DNA of 64,000 nt, from NCBI RefSeq assembly GCF_015704895.1, contig NZ_JADQWB010000001.1:124001-188000 (forward strand), read 5' to 3'. Source of the stretch: Agrobacterium leguminum (lineage in GTDB: Bacteria; Pseudomonadota; Alphaproteobacteria; Rhizobiales; Rhizobiaceae). Positions 10,905-20,727 of the stretch are shown piece after piece (the stretch's first letter is position 1; the number at the start of each line of letters is the position of its first letter). The notes below the pieces were generated by a model that made no database searches, had not been told where the DNA came from, and worked only from the letters and a program-made list of their open reading frames with translations. The translations under genes were made by a program, and so were the position numbers.

Positions 10905-11507
10905 ATGAGCGAAGCTCTCAACGATCTTGCTGCTTACGTTAAGGAAGCGCGCGGTTCCCTCGTGGTGTCGGCTGATATCGCCTATGGCGAGCTGACGCTG
11001 AACACGACGCCTGAAAGCGTGATCGCGCTTTTGACCTTCCTGCGTGACGACGTGCAGTGCGGTTTCGTCAACATCATCGATATTTGCGGCGTCGACTGGC
11101 CGCAGCGCGAGAAGCGTTTCGATGTCGTCTATCACCTGCTGTCGCCGCGCCAGAACCTGCGCGTGCGCGTCAAGCTGCAGGTCGCGGAAGACGAGGGCGT
11201 ACCGTCTTCGACCCCCGTTTACATGGGCGCGGAATGGTTCGAGCGCGAAGCCTGGGACATGTATGGCATTCCGTTCGAAGGCCATAAGGATCTCCGCCGC
11301 ATACTCACGGACTACGGTTTCGAAGGCCATCCGCTGCGCAAGGATTTTCCGGTTACCGGCTTTGTGGAAGTGCGTTACGATGACGTGCTGAAACGGGTTC
11401 TTTATGAACCGGTCGAACTGAAACAGGAATTCCGCAACTTCGATTTCCTCTCCCCGTGGGAAGGAACCGAATATGTTCTCCCGGGCGACGAAAAGGCCAA
11501 ACAATGA
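10905..11507 (+). CDS. nuoC: NADH-quinone oxidoreductase subunit C
   Basis: Peripheral-arm subunit (30-kDa type) that pairs with NuoD around the quinone site and has no cofactor. The 200-residue protein contains the family signature [18 protein letters not shown] in slightly altered form ([12 protein letters not shown]), followed by [20 protein letters not shown]. It is separate from NuoD, unlike the fused NuoCD of enterobacteria. GGCAAAGGA lies before the ATG. Its stop overlaps the start of the GFA-family gene. Confidence 0.97.
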   Translation: MSEALNDLAAYVKEARGSLVVSADIAYGELTLNTTPESVIALLTFLRDDVQCGFVNIIDICGVDWPQREKRFDVVYHLLSPRQNLRVRVKLQVAEDEGVPSSTPVYMGAEWFEREAWDMYGIPFEGHKDLRRILTDYGFEGHPLRKDFPVTGFVEVRYDDVLKRVLYEPVELKQEFRNFDFLSPWEGTEYVLPGDEKAKQ

Positions 11508-11932
11508 GCCAAGCCCCCGCGACAGAGCATGCGCAATGTCTTTGCGGCGCCGTCGGCTTCAACGCCGTCATCGGTGCCCGCGAATTCGGCGTTTGCCATT
11601 GCTCCATGTGCCGCCGCTGGTCCGGCGGTGCGTTTCTGGCTGTCGAATGCGCTGATATCTCCGTCGAAAACGAAGAGAACCTCGGCGTCTATTCCTCGTC
11701 GGAATGGGGTGAGCGCTGCTTCTGCAAGAACTGCGGCAGCACGCTGATGTGGCGTTCCAAGGACGGCAAGCATTTTGCCGTTTCGCTGCAGGCTTTCGAC
11801 AACCCTTCCAGTTTCAAGTTCGCGTCGCAGATTTTCACGGATGAGAAGCCCTCGAGCTACTCTTTCGCCGAAACCACACAGAACATGACCGGCCCCGAAT
11901 TCATCGCCATGATCACCTCGGCGGAGCACTAG
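11504..11932 (+). CDS. GFA-family (CENP-V/GFA domain) zinc-binding protein inside the nuo operon
   Basis: A 142-residue cytoplasmic protein of the family that includes glutathione-dependent formaldehyde-activating enzyme. Cysteines group as QCLCGAV (about 12-14), [14 protein letters not shown] (about 31-36) and CFCKNCGS (about 72-77), the usual two-zinc pattern, and the single domain fills the protein. The ATG overlaps the nuoC stop (ATGA), and the nuoD start follows one base after its stop, so it is translated as part of the operon. The precise reaction cannot be read from sequence; most GFA proteins have no proven substrate. It is not a complex I subunit by any known family relation. Confidence 0.9.
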   Translation: MSQAPATEHAQCLCGAVGFNAVIGAREFGVCHCSMCRRWSGGAFLAVECADISVENEENLGVYSSSEWGERCFCKNCGSTLMWRSKDGKHFAVSLQAFDNPSSFKFASQIFTDEKPSSYSFAETTQNMTGPEFIAMITSAEH

Positions 11933-11933
11933 A

Positions 11934-13124
11934 ATGACTGAGCATAACGTCCGCAATTTCACGATCAACTTCGGTCCGGAACATCCGTCCGCGCACGGCG
12001 TGCTGCGTCTGGTTCTGGAACTGGATGGCGAAATCGTCGAGCGCGTCGATCCCCATATCGGTCTTCTGCATCGCGGCACCGAAAAGCTGATCGAGACCAA
12101 GACCTATCTGCAGGCCGTTCCTTACTTCGACCGCCTCGACTACGTCGCGCCGATGAACCAGGAACATGCTTTCGCGCTCGCCGTCGAAAAGCTGCTCGGC
12201 CTCGAAATACCGATGCGCGGCCAGCTGATCCGCGTGCTTTATTCGGAAATCGGCCGCATCCTGTCGCACATCATGAACGTGACGACGCAGGCCATGGACG
12301 TCGGCGCGATGACGCCGCCGGTCTGGGGCTTCGAAGAACGCGAAAAGCTGATGGTGTTCTATGAGCGCGCCTGCGGCGCCCGCATGCACTCGGCCTATGT
12401 CCGTCCGGGCGGCGTGCATCAGGACCTGCCGCCGGAACTGGTCGATGATATCGGCAAGTGGTGCGATCCGTTCCTCACCGTTCTCGACAATATCGAGGGC
12501 CTGCTGACCGACAACCGCATCTACAAGCAGCGTAACGTCGATATCGGCGTCGTTTCGCTTGAAGACGCCTTCGCCTGGGGTTTCACGGGCGTGATGGTAC
12601 GCGGTTCGGGCGCTGCCTGGGATTTGCGCCGCGCGCAGCCCTATGAGTGCTATTCCGATCTCGAATTCGACATTCCCGTCGGCAAGAACGGCGACTGCTA
12701 TGATCGTTACCTGATCCGCATGCAGGAAATGCGCGAATCCGTAAAGATCATGAAGCAGTGCGTCGATCTTCTCTCCGGCAAGCACCGCATCGGCCCTGTC
12801 TCCTCGCTCGATGGCAAGGTGGTTCCGCCGAAGCGTGGCGAGATGAAGCGTTCGATGGAAGCGCTGATCCACCACTTCAAGCTTTATACCGAAGGTTACC
12901 ACGTTCCGGCCGGCGAAGTTTACGCCGCCGTCGAAGCGCCGAAGGGCGAGTTCGGCGTTTACGTGGTCGCAGACGGTTCGAACAAGCCCTATCGCTGCAA
13001 GATCCGCGCGCCGGGCTACGCACACCTGCAGGCCATGGATTTCCTGTGCAAGGGCCATCAGCTTGCTGACGTTACAGCCGTGCTCGGCTCCCTCGACATC
13101 GTGTTCGGGGAGGTCGACCGCTGA
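11934..13124 (+). CDS. nuoD: NADH-quinone oxidoreductase subunit D
   Basis: The 49-kDa-type subunit that forms most of the quinone reduction pocket together with NuoB. The 396-residue protein has the family opening [22 protein letters not shown] with the conserved His pair, [14 protein letters not shown], the segment [15 protein letters not shown] and the closing DPVFGEVDR-like DIVFGEVDR. It is intact and separate from NuoC. The start is separated from the preceding GFA stop by a single base, and the stop overlaps the next small gene. Confidence 0.98.
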   Translation: MTEHNVRNFTINFGPEHPSAHGVLRLVLELDGEIVERVDPHIGLLHRGTEKLIETKTYLQAVPYFDRLDYVAPMNQEHAFALAVEKLLGLEIPMRGQLIRVLYSEIGRILSHIMNVTTQAMDVGAMTPPVWGFEEREKLMVFYERACGARMHSAYVRPGGVHQDLPPELVDDIGKWCDPFLTVLDNIEGLLTDNRIYKQRNVDIGVVSLEDAFAWGFTGVMVRGSGAAWDLRRAQPYECYSDLEFDIPVGKNGDCYDRYLIRMQEMRESVKIMKQCVDLLSGKHRIGPVSSLDGKVVPPKRGEMKRSMEALIHHFKLYTEGYHVPAGEVYAAVEAPKGEFGVYVVADGSNKPYRCKIRAPGYAHLQAMDFLCKGHQLADVTAVLGSLDIVFGEVDR

Positions 13125-13384
13125 TGCGTCTGCCGCTGGCCATACCGGCTTTTCTCGCTGCGATGTCTGCCCCCGCTCTCGCCCAGACGGCGACGGACGA
13201 GGGCGGCATATCGCTGTCGAGCGGCGGCTCTTCGACCATCAAGCAGCTTCTGTCGTCGGGATACGAGATCAAGGCCTCGGTTCCCAATGGCAGCAAGTTC
13301 ATCGTGTTCATGCAGAAAGACAAGGCGGCTTACGCCTGCGAATTCGTCACGGTGGCGAGATCGCGTTGTGAGACGTTAAACTGA
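13124..13384 (+). CDS. Small exported protein of unknown function in the nuo operon
   Basis: An 86-residue protein with a signal peptide ([21 protein letters not shown], likely cut after AQ) and a mature part of about 65 residues ending YACEFVTVARSRCETLN, with two Cys that could form a disulfide in the periplasm. Its ATG shares a base with the nuoD stop, and nuoE follows 16 bases later, so it is embedded in the operon. I do not recognise a named family. It might be an accessory or assembly factor for complex I or a passenger; the sequence does not decide this. Confidence 0.75.
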   Translation: MRLPLAIPAFLAAMSAPALAQTATDEGGISLSSGGSSTIKQLLSSGYEIKASVPNGSKFIVFMQKDKAAYACEFVTVARSRCETLN

Positions 13385-13400
13385 AAAGGCGTGAGGAAGT

Positions 13401-14498
13401 ATGTCCGTTCGTCGACTAGCCGAAGATCAGTTCCAGCCCGTGGCGTTTGCCTTCAATGCGGAAAATACCGCATGGGCTGAAAAGACGATCAAGAAATATC
13501 CCGAGGGACGCCAGCAATCGGCGGTCATCCCGCTGCTCATGCGTGCGCAGGAGCAGGACGGCTGGGTTACCCGCGCCGCCATCGAGAAAATCGCCGACAT
13601 GCTGGATATGGCCTATATCCGCGTCATGGAAGTGGCGACCTTCTATACCCAGTTCCAGCTGAAGCCGGTCGGCACGCGCGCCCACGTTCAGGTTTGCGGC
13701 ACCACGCCCTGCATGCTGCGCGGCTCGGAAGCGCTGATGGATGTCTGCCGCAAGAAGATCCACCACGATCCGCTGCACACCAATGAGAGCGGCACGCTCT
13801 CCTGGGAAGAAGTGGAATGTCAGGGCGCCTGCGTCAACGCGCCGATGGTCATCATCTTCAAGGACGCCTATGAGGACCTGACGCCCGAGCGTCTGGAAGA
13901 GATCATCGATACGTTCGAGGCAGGCAAGGGCGACACCGTCAAGACCGGCCCGCAGATCGACCGTCACCAGTCGGTCCCGGTCGGCGGCCTGACGACGCTG
14001 ACGGAAGAGATCAAGCCGGACCGTTCCAATCTCGACAAGCCGGCCGAAGTGGTTGCGGACGCCGCACCGGTTCCGCCGTCCAACGCCGCCAAGCCGAAGA
14101 CGGACGCCCCGGAAACCGATCCGAAGCTGAAGACGCCGGCGACCGCGCCGAAGGCTGCCGAAGCCAATGTAAAGACCGCCGAAAAAGAAGCTTCGGGATC
14201 TGCGAAGCCGTCGCTCGATTCCAAGGATCGTCCGGCAGGCATCGAAAAGCCGGCAACGCCCGACGACCTGAAGCTTATTTCCGGCGTCGGTCCGAAGATC
14301 GAAGGCACGCTGCACGAGCTCGGCATCTTTACCTATGCGCAGATCGCCGGCTGGAAAAAGGCCGAATGCGACTGGGTCGACGGTTATCTGAATTTCAAGG
14401 GCCGCATCGAACGCGACGAGTGGATCAAGCAGGCCGAGGCGCTCGCCAAGGGTGGCGAAGCCGAGTATATCAAGGTCTTCGGCAAGAAGCCGCGGTAA
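13401..14498 (+). CDS. nuoE: NADH-quinone oxidoreductase subunit E with C-terminal extension
   Basis: The 24-kDa-type subunit carrying 2Fe-2S cluster N1a near the FMN site. Residues 1 to about 190 are the standard thioredoxin-like NuoE domain with cluster ligands in CGTTPCMLRG and CQGACVNAP. After this comes an Ala/Pro/Lys-rich linker (about 210-290) and a C-terminal domain of about 75 residues beginning DDLKLISGVGPKIEGTLHE, which looks like a helix-hairpin-helix fold. At 365 residues it is far longer than the usual 160-220. There is no frameshift; the reading frame is continuous and ends 10 bases before nuoF. Confidence 0.95.
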   Translation: MSVRRLAEDQFQPVAFAFNAENTAWAEKTIKKYPEGRQQSAVIPLLMRAQEQDGWVTRAAIEKIADMLDMAYIRVMEVATFYTQFQLKPVGTRAHVQVCGTTPCMLRGSEALMDVCRKKIHHDPLHTNESGTLSWEEVECQGACVNAPMVIIFKDAYEDLTPERLEEIIDTFEAGKGDTVKTGPQIDRHQSVPVGGLTTLTEEIKPDRSNLDKPAEVVADAAPVPPSNAAKPKTDAPETDPKLKTPATAPKAAEANVKTAEKEASGSAKPSLDSKDRPAGIEKPATPDDLKLISGVGPKIEGTLHELGIFTYAQIAGWKKAECDWVDGYLNFKGRIERDEWIKQAEALAKGGEAEYIKVFGKKPR

Positions 14499-14508
14499 GA
14501 GGTGAAGC

Positions 14509-15813
14509 ATGTTAAAAGATCAGGATCGCATCTTTACCAATCTCTACGGCCTCAAGGACAAGTCCCTGAAGGGCGTGAGAGCGCGCGGCCATTGGGATGG
14601 CACCAAGCAGATCATCGAAAAGGGCCGTGACTGGATCATCAACGAGATGAAGGCTTCCGGCCTTCGCGGTCGCGGCGGCGCTGGCTTCCCGACGGGTCTC
14701 AAGTGGTCCTTCATGCCGAAGGAAAATGACGGCCGTCCGCACTATCTCGTCGTCAATGCCGACGAATCTGAGCCCGGCACCTGCAAGGACCGCGAAATCC
14801 TGCGCAACGATCCGCATACGCTGATCGAAGGCTGCGTGATCGCCGGTTTCGCCATGGGCGCGCATACAGCCTATATCTACGTTCGCGGCGAATATATGCG
14901 CGAGCGTGAGGCGCTGCAGGCAGCCATCGACGAGTGCTACGATGCCGGCCTGCTCGGCAAGAACAACAAGAACGGCTGGGATTTCGACATCTACGTCCAT
15001 CACGGCGCCGGCGCCTATATCTGCGGCGAAGAGACAGCTCTGCTCGAAAGCCTCGAAGGCAAGAAGGGCCAGCCGCGCCTGAAGCCGCCGTTCCCGGCCA
15101 ATATGGGTCTTTACGGCTGCCCGACGACCGTCAACAACGTCGAATCCATCGCCGTTGCCCCGACCATCCTGCGTCGCGGCGCGGCCTGGTTCTCGTCCAT
15201 CGGCCGTCCGAACAATGTCGGCACCAAGCTGTTCATGGTCTCCGGCCATGTCGAGCGTCCGTGCACCTTCGAAGACGCGCTGGGCCTCTCCTTCCGCGAG
15301 CTGATCGAACACCATTGCGGCGGCATTCGCGGCGGCTGGGACAATCTGCTCGGCGTCATCCCCGGCGGCGCATCCTGCCCCATCGTGCGCGGTGAGGACA
15401 TGAAGGACGCCATCATGGATTTCGACGGCATGCGCGAAGTGAAGTCTTCCTTCGGCACCGGCGGCATGATCGTCATGGACAAGTCCACCGACGTCATCAA
15501 GGCGATCGCCCGCATCGCGGCCTTCTTCAAGCATGAAAGCTGCGGCCAGTGCACGCCGTGCCGCGAAGGCACGGGCTGGATGTGGCGCGTGCTGGAGCGC
15601 ATGGTCAAGGGCAATGCCCAGAAGCGCGAAATCGACATGCTGTTCGAAGTGACGAAGCAGATCGAAGGCCACACCATCTGTGCGCTCGGCGACGCCGCCG
15701 CATGGCCGGTACAGGCGCTGATCCGCAATTTCCGTCCGGAAATCGAAAAGCGCATCGACCAATATACCTACAGGGCCATGGATGATGGCGCTGTTCTGGA
15801 AGCCGCTGAATAA
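14509..15813 (+). CDS. nuoF: NADH-quinone oxidoreductase subunit F
   Basis: The 51-kDa-type subunit that binds NADH and FMN and holds 4Fe-4S cluster N3. The 434-residue protein shows the NADH/FMN segment [32 protein letters not shown], and the N3 ligands in [13 protein letters not shown] and [21 protein letters not shown] lies before the ATG. It is complete, sits 10 bases after nuoE, and is followed by a 149-base gap before nuoG. Confidence 0.98.
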   Translation: MLKDQDRIFTNLYGLKDKSLKGVRARGHWDGTKQIIEKGRDWIINEMKASGLRGRGGAGFPTGLKWSFMPKENDGRPHYLVVNADESEPGTCKDREILRNDPHTLIEGCVIAGFAMGAHTAYIYVRGEYMREREALQAAIDECYDAGLLGKNNKNGWDFDIYVHHGAGAYICGEETALLESLEGKKGQPRLKPPFPANMGLYGCPTTVNNVESIAVAPTILRRGAAWFSSIGRPNNVGTKLFMVSGHVERPCTFEDALGLSFRELIEHHCGGIRGGWDNLLGVIPGGASCPIVRGEDMKDAIMDFDGMREVKSSFGTGGMIVMDKSTDVIKAIARIAAFFKHESCGQCTPCREGTGWMWRVLERMVKGNAQKREIDMLFEVTKQIEGHTICALGDAAAWPVQALIRNFRPEIEKRIDQYTYRAMDDGAVLEAAE

Positions 15814-15962
15814 GCATTAAGGCTTCAGGCGGAGCCGGAGTTTTCCGGCCTCGCGACACCATGAAGCGCCTGGCAGACGATACGAGTGCCGGACGCGATT
15901 AAGGATTTGTTGCGGACCGTGTGAGACATGGGACGAACAGGCAACAGGACGTAAGTAGAACC
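15814..15962 (+). other. nuoF-nuoG gap within the operon
   Basis: 149 bases, the longest gap inside the nuo operon. It contains a hairpin GCCGGA/TCCGGC around 15834-15849 without a T-run, so probably an mRNA structure rather than a terminator. An in-frame upstream ATG at or near 15921 is ignored for nuoG because family members start at MAKLKVDG. Confidence 0.4.
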
Positions 15963-18044
15963 ATGGCAAAGCTCAAGGTTGACGGTAAAGAGATCGAGGT
16001 TCCGGATCATTTCACGCTGTTGCAGGCGTGCGAGGAGGCTGGTGCCGAAGTTCCGCGCTTTTGTTTTCATGAGCGCTTGTCGGTCGCGGGTAACTGCCGC
16101 ATGTGTCTCATCGAGGTGAAGGGCGGACCGCCCAAGCCTGCCGCTTCCTGCGCCATGGGCGTTCGCGACGTTCGCGGCGGCCCCAACGGCGAATTGCCTG
16201 AGGTTTTCACCAACACGCCGATGGTCAAGAAGGCTCGCGAAGGCGTGATGGAATTCCTGCTCATCAACCACCCACTCGATTGCCCGATCTGCGACCAGGG
16301 CGGCGAATGCGACCTGCAGGACCAGGCCATGGCCTTCGGTATCGCCGGTTCGCGTTACGCGGAAAACAAGCGCGCGGTTGAAGACAAATATATCGGTCCG
16401 CTCGTCAAGACTGTGATGAACCGCTGCATCCACTGCACGCGCTGCGTCCGTTTCACCACGGAAGTGGCCGGCATTGCCGAACTCGGCCTCATCGGCCGCG
16501 GCGAAGATGCAGAAATCACCACCTATCTCGAGCAGGCGATGACCTCGGAGCTGCAGGGCAACGTCGTTGATCTCTGCCCGGTCGGCGCGCTCACCTCCAA
16601 GCCTTTCGCCTTCACCGCCCGCCCGTGGGAACTGAACAAGACCGAAACCATCGACGTGATGGACGCGCTCGGTTCGGCCATCCGCGTCGACACCCGTGGC
16701 CGCGAAGTCATGCGCGTCATGCCGCGCGTCAACGAGGCGATCAACGAAGAGTGGATTTCCGACAAGAGCCGCTTCATCTGGGACGGCCTGAAGACACAGC
16801 GCCTCGACCGCCCTTACGTCCGCAAGGATGGCCGTCTGCAGCCCGCGAGCTGGGGTGAAGCCTTCGGTGCTATCAAGCAGGCGGTAGCCGCGACCAACGG
16901 CCAAAAGATCGGCGCGATTGCCGGCGATCTGGCCTCCGTTGAAGAAATGTTCGCGCTGAAGTCGCTTCTGGCGTCGCTCGGTTCGGCCAATGTCGATTGC
17001 CGTCAGGATGGCGCTGCACTCGATCCGTCGCTCGGCCGTGCAAGCTACCTGTTCAACTCCACCATCGAAGGTATCGAACAGGCCGACGCCCTGCTGATCG
17101 TTGGTTCCAATCCGCGTTACGAAGCGGCCGTGCTCAACGCCCGCATCCGCAAGCGCTGGCGTCGCGGCGGTTTCCCGATCGGCGTGATCGGTGAAGCCGG
17201 CGAACTGCGCTACAACTACGAATATCTCGGTTCCGGCGCTGAAACGCTGTCCGATCTGGCCAACGGTTCGCACAGCTTCGTTGACAAGCTGAAATCCGCC
17301 AAGAACCCGCTGATCATCATCGGCCAGGGTGCGCTGGCGCGCGCTGATGGTGCAGCCGTACTGGCTGCCGCCGCCAAGCTCGCTACCTCGGTAGGTGCTG
17401 TCACCGAAGAGTGGAACGGCTTCTCGGTTCTGCACACCGCCGCTGCCCGCGTTGGTGGTCTCGATATTGGCTTCGTGCCGGGCGAGGGCGGTGTTGCCGC
17501 CGCTGAAATGGTCGCGTCCATGGACGTTCTCTTCCTGCTCGGCGCCGATGAACTCGACCTCTCCAACAAGGGCGCCAAGTTCACCGTCTATATCGGTAGC
17601 CATGGCGACCAGGGCGCGATGAACGCCGACGTTATCCTTCCGGGTGCGGCCTATACCGAAAAATCCGGTATCTGGGTCAACACCGAAGGCCGCGTGCAGG
17701 TGGGCAACCGCGCCGGTTTCGCACCGGGCGAAGCCCGCGAAGACTGGGCGATCCTGCGTGCGCTGTCCGATGTTCTCGGCAAGAAGCTGCCGTTCGATTC
17801 GCTGCCGGCGCTCCGCGGCCAGCTCTATGTCGCGCATCCGCATCTGGCGGAAACCGACGAGATCGTCGCCGGCACGGCCACGGATATCGAAGCGCTGGCC
17901 GGCAAGACCGGCTCGCTCAACAAGTCGGCGTTTGCCTCGCCGGTAAAAGACTTTTATTTGACGAACCCGATTGCGCGCGCATCCGCTGTCATGGCCGAGT
18001 GCTCCGCATTGGCCCGCAACAATTTCCAGGCTGCGGCAGAGTAA
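15963..18044 (+). CDS. nuoG: NADH-quinone oxidoreductase subunit G
   Basis: The largest peripheral-arm subunit (75-kDa type), which carries the electron wire of one 2Fe-2S and two or more 4Fe-4S clusters. The 693-residue protein has the N-terminal ferredoxin domain ([16 protein letters not shown]), a [13 protein letters not shown] His/Cys motif region, the 4Fe-4S motif [10 protein letters not shown] with the later CPVGAL, then a molybdopterin-oxidoreductase-like C-terminal half without cofactor. The start is set at the ATG followed by [19 protein letters not shown] precedes it. Complete. Confidence 0.97.
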   Translation: MAKLKVDGKEIEVPDHFTLLQACEEAGAEVPRFCFHERLSVAGNCRMCLIEVKGGPPKPAASCAMGVRDVRGGPNGELPEVFTNTPMVKKAREGVMEFLLINHPLDCPICDQGGECDLQDQAMAFGIAGSRYAENKRAVEDKYIGPLVKTVMNRCIHCTRCVRFTTEVAGIAELGLIGRGEDAEITTYLEQAMTSELQGNVVDLCPVGALTSKPFAFTARPWELNKTETIDVMDALGSAIRVDTRGREVMRVMPRVNEAINEEWISDKSRFIWDGLKTQRLDRPYVRKDGRLQPASWGEAFGAIKQAVAATNGQKIGAIAGDLASVEEMFALKSLLASLGSANVDCRQDGAALDPSLGRASYLFNSTIEGIEQADALLIVGSNPRYEAAVLNARIRKRWRRGGFPIGVIGEAGELRYNYEYLGSGAETLSDLANGSHSFVDKLKSAKNPLIIIGQGALARADGAAVLAAAAKLATSVGAVTEEWNGFSVLHTAAARVGGLDIGFVPGEGGVAAAEMVASMDVLFLLGADELDLSNKGAKFTVYIGSHGDQGAMNADVILPGAAYTEKSGIWVNTEGRVQVGNRAGFAPGEAREDWAILRALSDVLGKKLPFDSLPALRGQLYVAHPHLAETDEIVAGTATDIEALAGKTGSLNKSAFASPVKDFYLTNPIARASAVMAECSALARNNFQAAAE

Positions 18045-18057
18045 GGGTAGGGGATTT

Positions 18058-19104
18058 ATGGAACAGTTTTTCTGGAGCTACGTCTGGCCCGCGCTGATCA
18101 TGGTCGGCCAGTCCCTGCTGCTTCTCGTTTGCCTTCTGGTGTCCATCGCGTTCCTGCTGCTTGCCGACCGCAAGGTCTGGGCGGCGGTGCAGCTGCGTCG
18201 TGGTCCGAACGTCGTTGGTCCCTTCGGTCTCTTCCAGTCCTTCGCCGACCTGTTGAAGTTCATCTTGAAGGAGCCTGTCATTCCGGCCGGCGCCAACAAG
18301 GCCGTTTTCCTTCTGGCGCCGCTGGTTGCGGTGACGCTGGCGCTCGCCACCTATGCTGTCATTCCCTTCAATGAGGGCTGGGTCGTCGCCAATATCAATG
18401 TCGGCATCCTCTATATCTTCGCGATTTCCTCGCTTGAAGTATACGGCATCATCATGGGCGGCTGGGCCTCGAACTCGAAGTACCCGTTCCTCGGCGCGCT
18501 GCGTTCTGCCGCGCAGATGGTGTCCTACGAAGTGTCGATCGGCCTCGTCATCGTCACCGTTCTGCTTTGCGTCGGTTCGCTGAACCTGACGGACATCGTT
18601 CTGGCCCAGAAGACCGGCCTCGGCACCATGCTTGGCCTGCCTGCCTCGTTCCTTGACTGGCACTGGCTGTCGCTGTTCCCGATGTTCATCGTGTTCTTCA
18701 TTTCGGGCCTTGCCGAAACCAACCGTCCGCCCTTCGATCTTCCGGAAGCGGAATCGGAACTGGTTGCCGGTCACATGGTCGAATATGGCTCCACGCCTTA
18801 CATGATGTTCATGCTCGGCGAATATGCTGCGATCGTGCTGATCTGCTGCCTGACGACGATCCTGTTCATGGGCGGCTGGCTGCCGATCGTGGATGTGTGG
18901 TTCCTGAACTGGGTTCCGGGCATTGTCTGGTTCGCGCTGAAGGGCTGCATGGTCTTCTTCATGATCGCGCTGACCAAGGCTTTCGTTCCGCGTTACCGTT
19001 ATGACCAGCTCATGCGTCTCGGCTGGAAGGTGTTCCTGCCGCTGTCGCTCGCCATGGTCGTTATTGTTGCATTCGTATTGAAGCTGACGGGGTGGGCCGG
19101 TTGA
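18058..19104 (+). CDS. nuoH: NADH-quinone oxidoreductase subunit H
   Basis: Membrane-arm subunit (ND1 type) that forms the entry to the quinone channel. The 348-residue protein has about eight hydrophobic helices and the family motifs [23 protein letters not shown] and [23 protein letters not shown], the latter carrying the conserved acidic residues of the quinone-side loop. The start at 18058 has GTAGGGGATTT upstream; earlier in-frame starts would overlap nuoG. Followed by nuoI after 36 bases. Confidence 0.97.
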   Translation: MEQFFWSYVWPALIMVGQSLLLLVCLLVSIAFLLLADRKVWAAVQLRRGPNVVGPFGLFQSFADLLKFILKEPVIPAGANKAVFLLAPLVAVTLALATYAVIPFNEGWVVANINVGILYIFAISSLEVYGIIMGGWASNSKYPFLGALRSAAQMVSYEVSIGLVIVTVLLCVGSLNLTDIVLAQKTGLGTMLGLPASFLDWHWLSLFPMFIVFFISGLAETNRPPFDLPEAESELVAGHMVEYGSTPYMMFMLGEYAAIVLICCLTTILFMGGWLPIVDVWFLNWVPGIVWFALKGCMVFFMIALTKAFVPRYRYDQLMRLGWKVFLPLSLAMVVIVAFVLKLTGWAG

Positions 19105-19140
19105 TGTCCGTACTCCTCGCTCAGAAATCTGGAGACTGAG

Positions 19141-19632
19141 ATGGCAAGCCTCTCCCAAGCCGTCAATTCACTGTTCCTCAAGGAGTTCGTGGGCGCGATC
19201 CTGCTCACGATGCGCCACTTCTTCAAGCAGAAGGCGACGGTAAACTATCCTTTCGAAAAGGGCCCGGTCTCTCCGCGTTTCCGTGGCGAGCACGCGCTGC
19301 GCCGTTATCCGAACGGTGAAGAGCGCTGCATCGCCTGCAAGCTGTGTGAAGCGATCTGTCCCGCTCAGGCGATCACCATCGAAGCCGGCCCGCGCCGCAA
19401 TGACGGCACCCGCCGCACGGTGCGTTACGATATCGACATGGTGAAGTGCATCTATTGCGGTTTCTGCCAGGAAGCCTGCCCGGTGGACGCCATCGTCGAA
19501 GGCCCGAACTTCGAATTTGCGACGGAAACCCGCGAGGAGCTTTATTTCGACAAGCAGAAGCTTCTCGACAATGGCGACCGCTGGGAGCGTGAAATTGCAC
19601 GCAACCTCGCACTGGATGCGCCTTACCGTTAA
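19141..19632 (+). CDS. nuoI: NADH-quinone oxidoreductase subunit I
   Basis: The 23-kDa-type (TYKY) subunit holding 4Fe-4S clusters N6a and N6b that pass electrons to N2. The 163-residue protein has two classical ferredoxin motifs, [16 protein letters not shown] and [16 protein letters not shown]. An amphipathic N-terminal helix (about 1-35) anchors it to the membrane arm. CTGGAGACTGAG before the ATG provides the ribosome binding site. Complete. Confidence 0.98.
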   Translation: MASLSQAVNSLFLKEFVGAILLTMRHFFKQKATVNYPFEKGPVSPRFRGEHALRRYPNGEERCIACKLCEAICPAQAITIEAGPRRNDGTRRTVRYDIDMVKCIYCGFCQEACPVDAIVEGPNFEFATETREELYFDKQKLLDNGDRWEREIARNLALDAPYR

Positions 19633-19643
19633 GGCGCAACCGT

Positions 19644-19667
19644 CTTTCCGGGGGAGACCCCGGAAAG
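19644..19667 (+). other. Perfect 10-bp hairpin with GAGA tetraloop between nuoI and nuoJ
   Basis: CTTTCCGGGG (19644-19653) pairs with CCCCGGAAAG (19658-19667) around a GAGA (GNRA-type) tetraloop. There is no T-run, so it is more likely an mRNA-stabilising or processing element than a terminator. It divides the peripheral-arm genes from the run of small membrane-subunit genes. Confidence 0.6.
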
Positions 19668-19768
19668 CGATGAAAAGTAAAATGCCTGCGCGGTTTTCGC
19701 CGGCGGGGACGAAACGGGTGAGGGGCCTTCGAGCCATCTTTGCCCGATGAGGACAAGAAGGCACCAAC

Positions 19769-20383
19769 ATGGGTCTGCACGCTGTATTCTTTTATATATT
19801 CGCTTTCGTCGCCGTGGCGTCTGCGTTCATGGTCATCGCATCGAAGAACCCTGTTCATTCGGTGCTGTTTCTGATTTTGACCTTCTTCAACGCAGCCGCG
19901 CTGTTCCTGCTGACGGGCGCCGAGTTCCTCGGCATGATCCTGCTGGTGGTTTATGTCGGCGCCGTGGCGGTGCTCTTCCTCTTCGTCGTCATGATGCTGG
20001 ATGTGGATTTTGCAGAGCTTCGCTCGGGCGTGCTGCAATATGCCCCGGTCGGCGCGCTGATCGGTGTCATCCTGGCGGCGGAACTGATCGTCGTGGTCGG
20101 CGGCAGCATGCTGAACCCGATTGCGGCCAAGTCCATCACCATGCCGATCCCGCCTGTCACCGAACGCACCAATACGGCCGCCCTCGGCGACGTGCTCTAT
20201 ACCAATTACGTCTACTTCTTCCAGCTCGCCGGCCTCGTGCTGCTGGTGGCCATGATCGGCGCCATCGTGCTGACGCTGCGTCATCGCACCGACATCAAGC
20301 GGCAGGATATCTCCACGCAGGTCGGCCGCGACCCGAAGACCGCCGTTACCACGGTCAAGGTCAAGCCGGGCCAGGGCATCTGA
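19769..20383 (+). CDS. nuoJ: NADH-quinone oxidoreductase subunit J
   Basis: Membrane-arm subunit (ND6 type) of the proton-pumping machinery near the quinone site. The 204-residue protein has five hydrophobic helices; helix 3 contains [23 protein letters not shown] with the conserved Glu and Tyr-Val-Gly pi-bulge segment. The C-terminal 40 residues are a polar tail. It lies 136 bases after nuoI, with the stable hairpin in between, and 28 bases before nuoK. Confidence 0.96.
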   Translation: MGLHAVFFYIFAFVAVASAFMVIASKNPVHSVLFLILTFFNAAALFLLTGAEFLGMILLVVYVGAVAVLFLFVVMMLDVDFAELRSGVLQYAPVGALIGVILAAELIVVVGGSMLNPIAAKSITMPIPPVTERTNTAALGDVLYTNYVYFFQLAGLVLLVAMIGAIVLTLRHRTDIKRQDISTQVGRDPKTAVTTVKVKPGQGI

Positions 20384-20411
20384 GGCGCGAACGGATCCAA
20401 GGAAACAGAAC

Positions 20412-20720
20412 ATGGAAATCGGTCTTTCCCACTACCTGACGGTCAGCGCGATCCTCTTCACGATCGGCGTCTTCGGCATCTTCCTCAACCGGAAGAACGT
20501 CATCGTCATCCTCATGTCGATCGAACTCATCCTGCTTGCGGTCAACATCAACATGGTGGCCTTCTCGGCCTTCCTGAACGATATCGTCGGTCAGGTCTTC
20601 GCTTTGTTCATTCTGACCGTCGCAGCCGCCGAAGCGGCCATCGGTCTTGCAATACTCGTTGTCTTCTACCGCAACCGCGGATCGATCGCCGTCGAAGACG
20701 TCAATATGATGAAGGGCTGA
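20412..20720 (+). CDS. nuoK: NADH-quinone oxidoreductase subunit K
   Basis: Small membrane-arm subunit (ND4L type) with three transmembrane helices. The 102-residue protein has the conserved Glu in helix 2 ([18 protein letters not shown]) and the second Glu in [20 protein letters not shown] in helix 3, both part of the proton path. AAGGAAACAGAAC precedes the ATG. Standard length. Confidence 0.97.
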   Translation: MEIGLSHYLTVSAILFTIGVFGIFLNRKNVIVILMSIELILLAVNINMVAFSAFLNDIVGQVFALFILTVAAAEAAIGLAILVVFYRNRGSIAVEDVNMMKG

Positions 20721-20727
20721 TAAGGCT

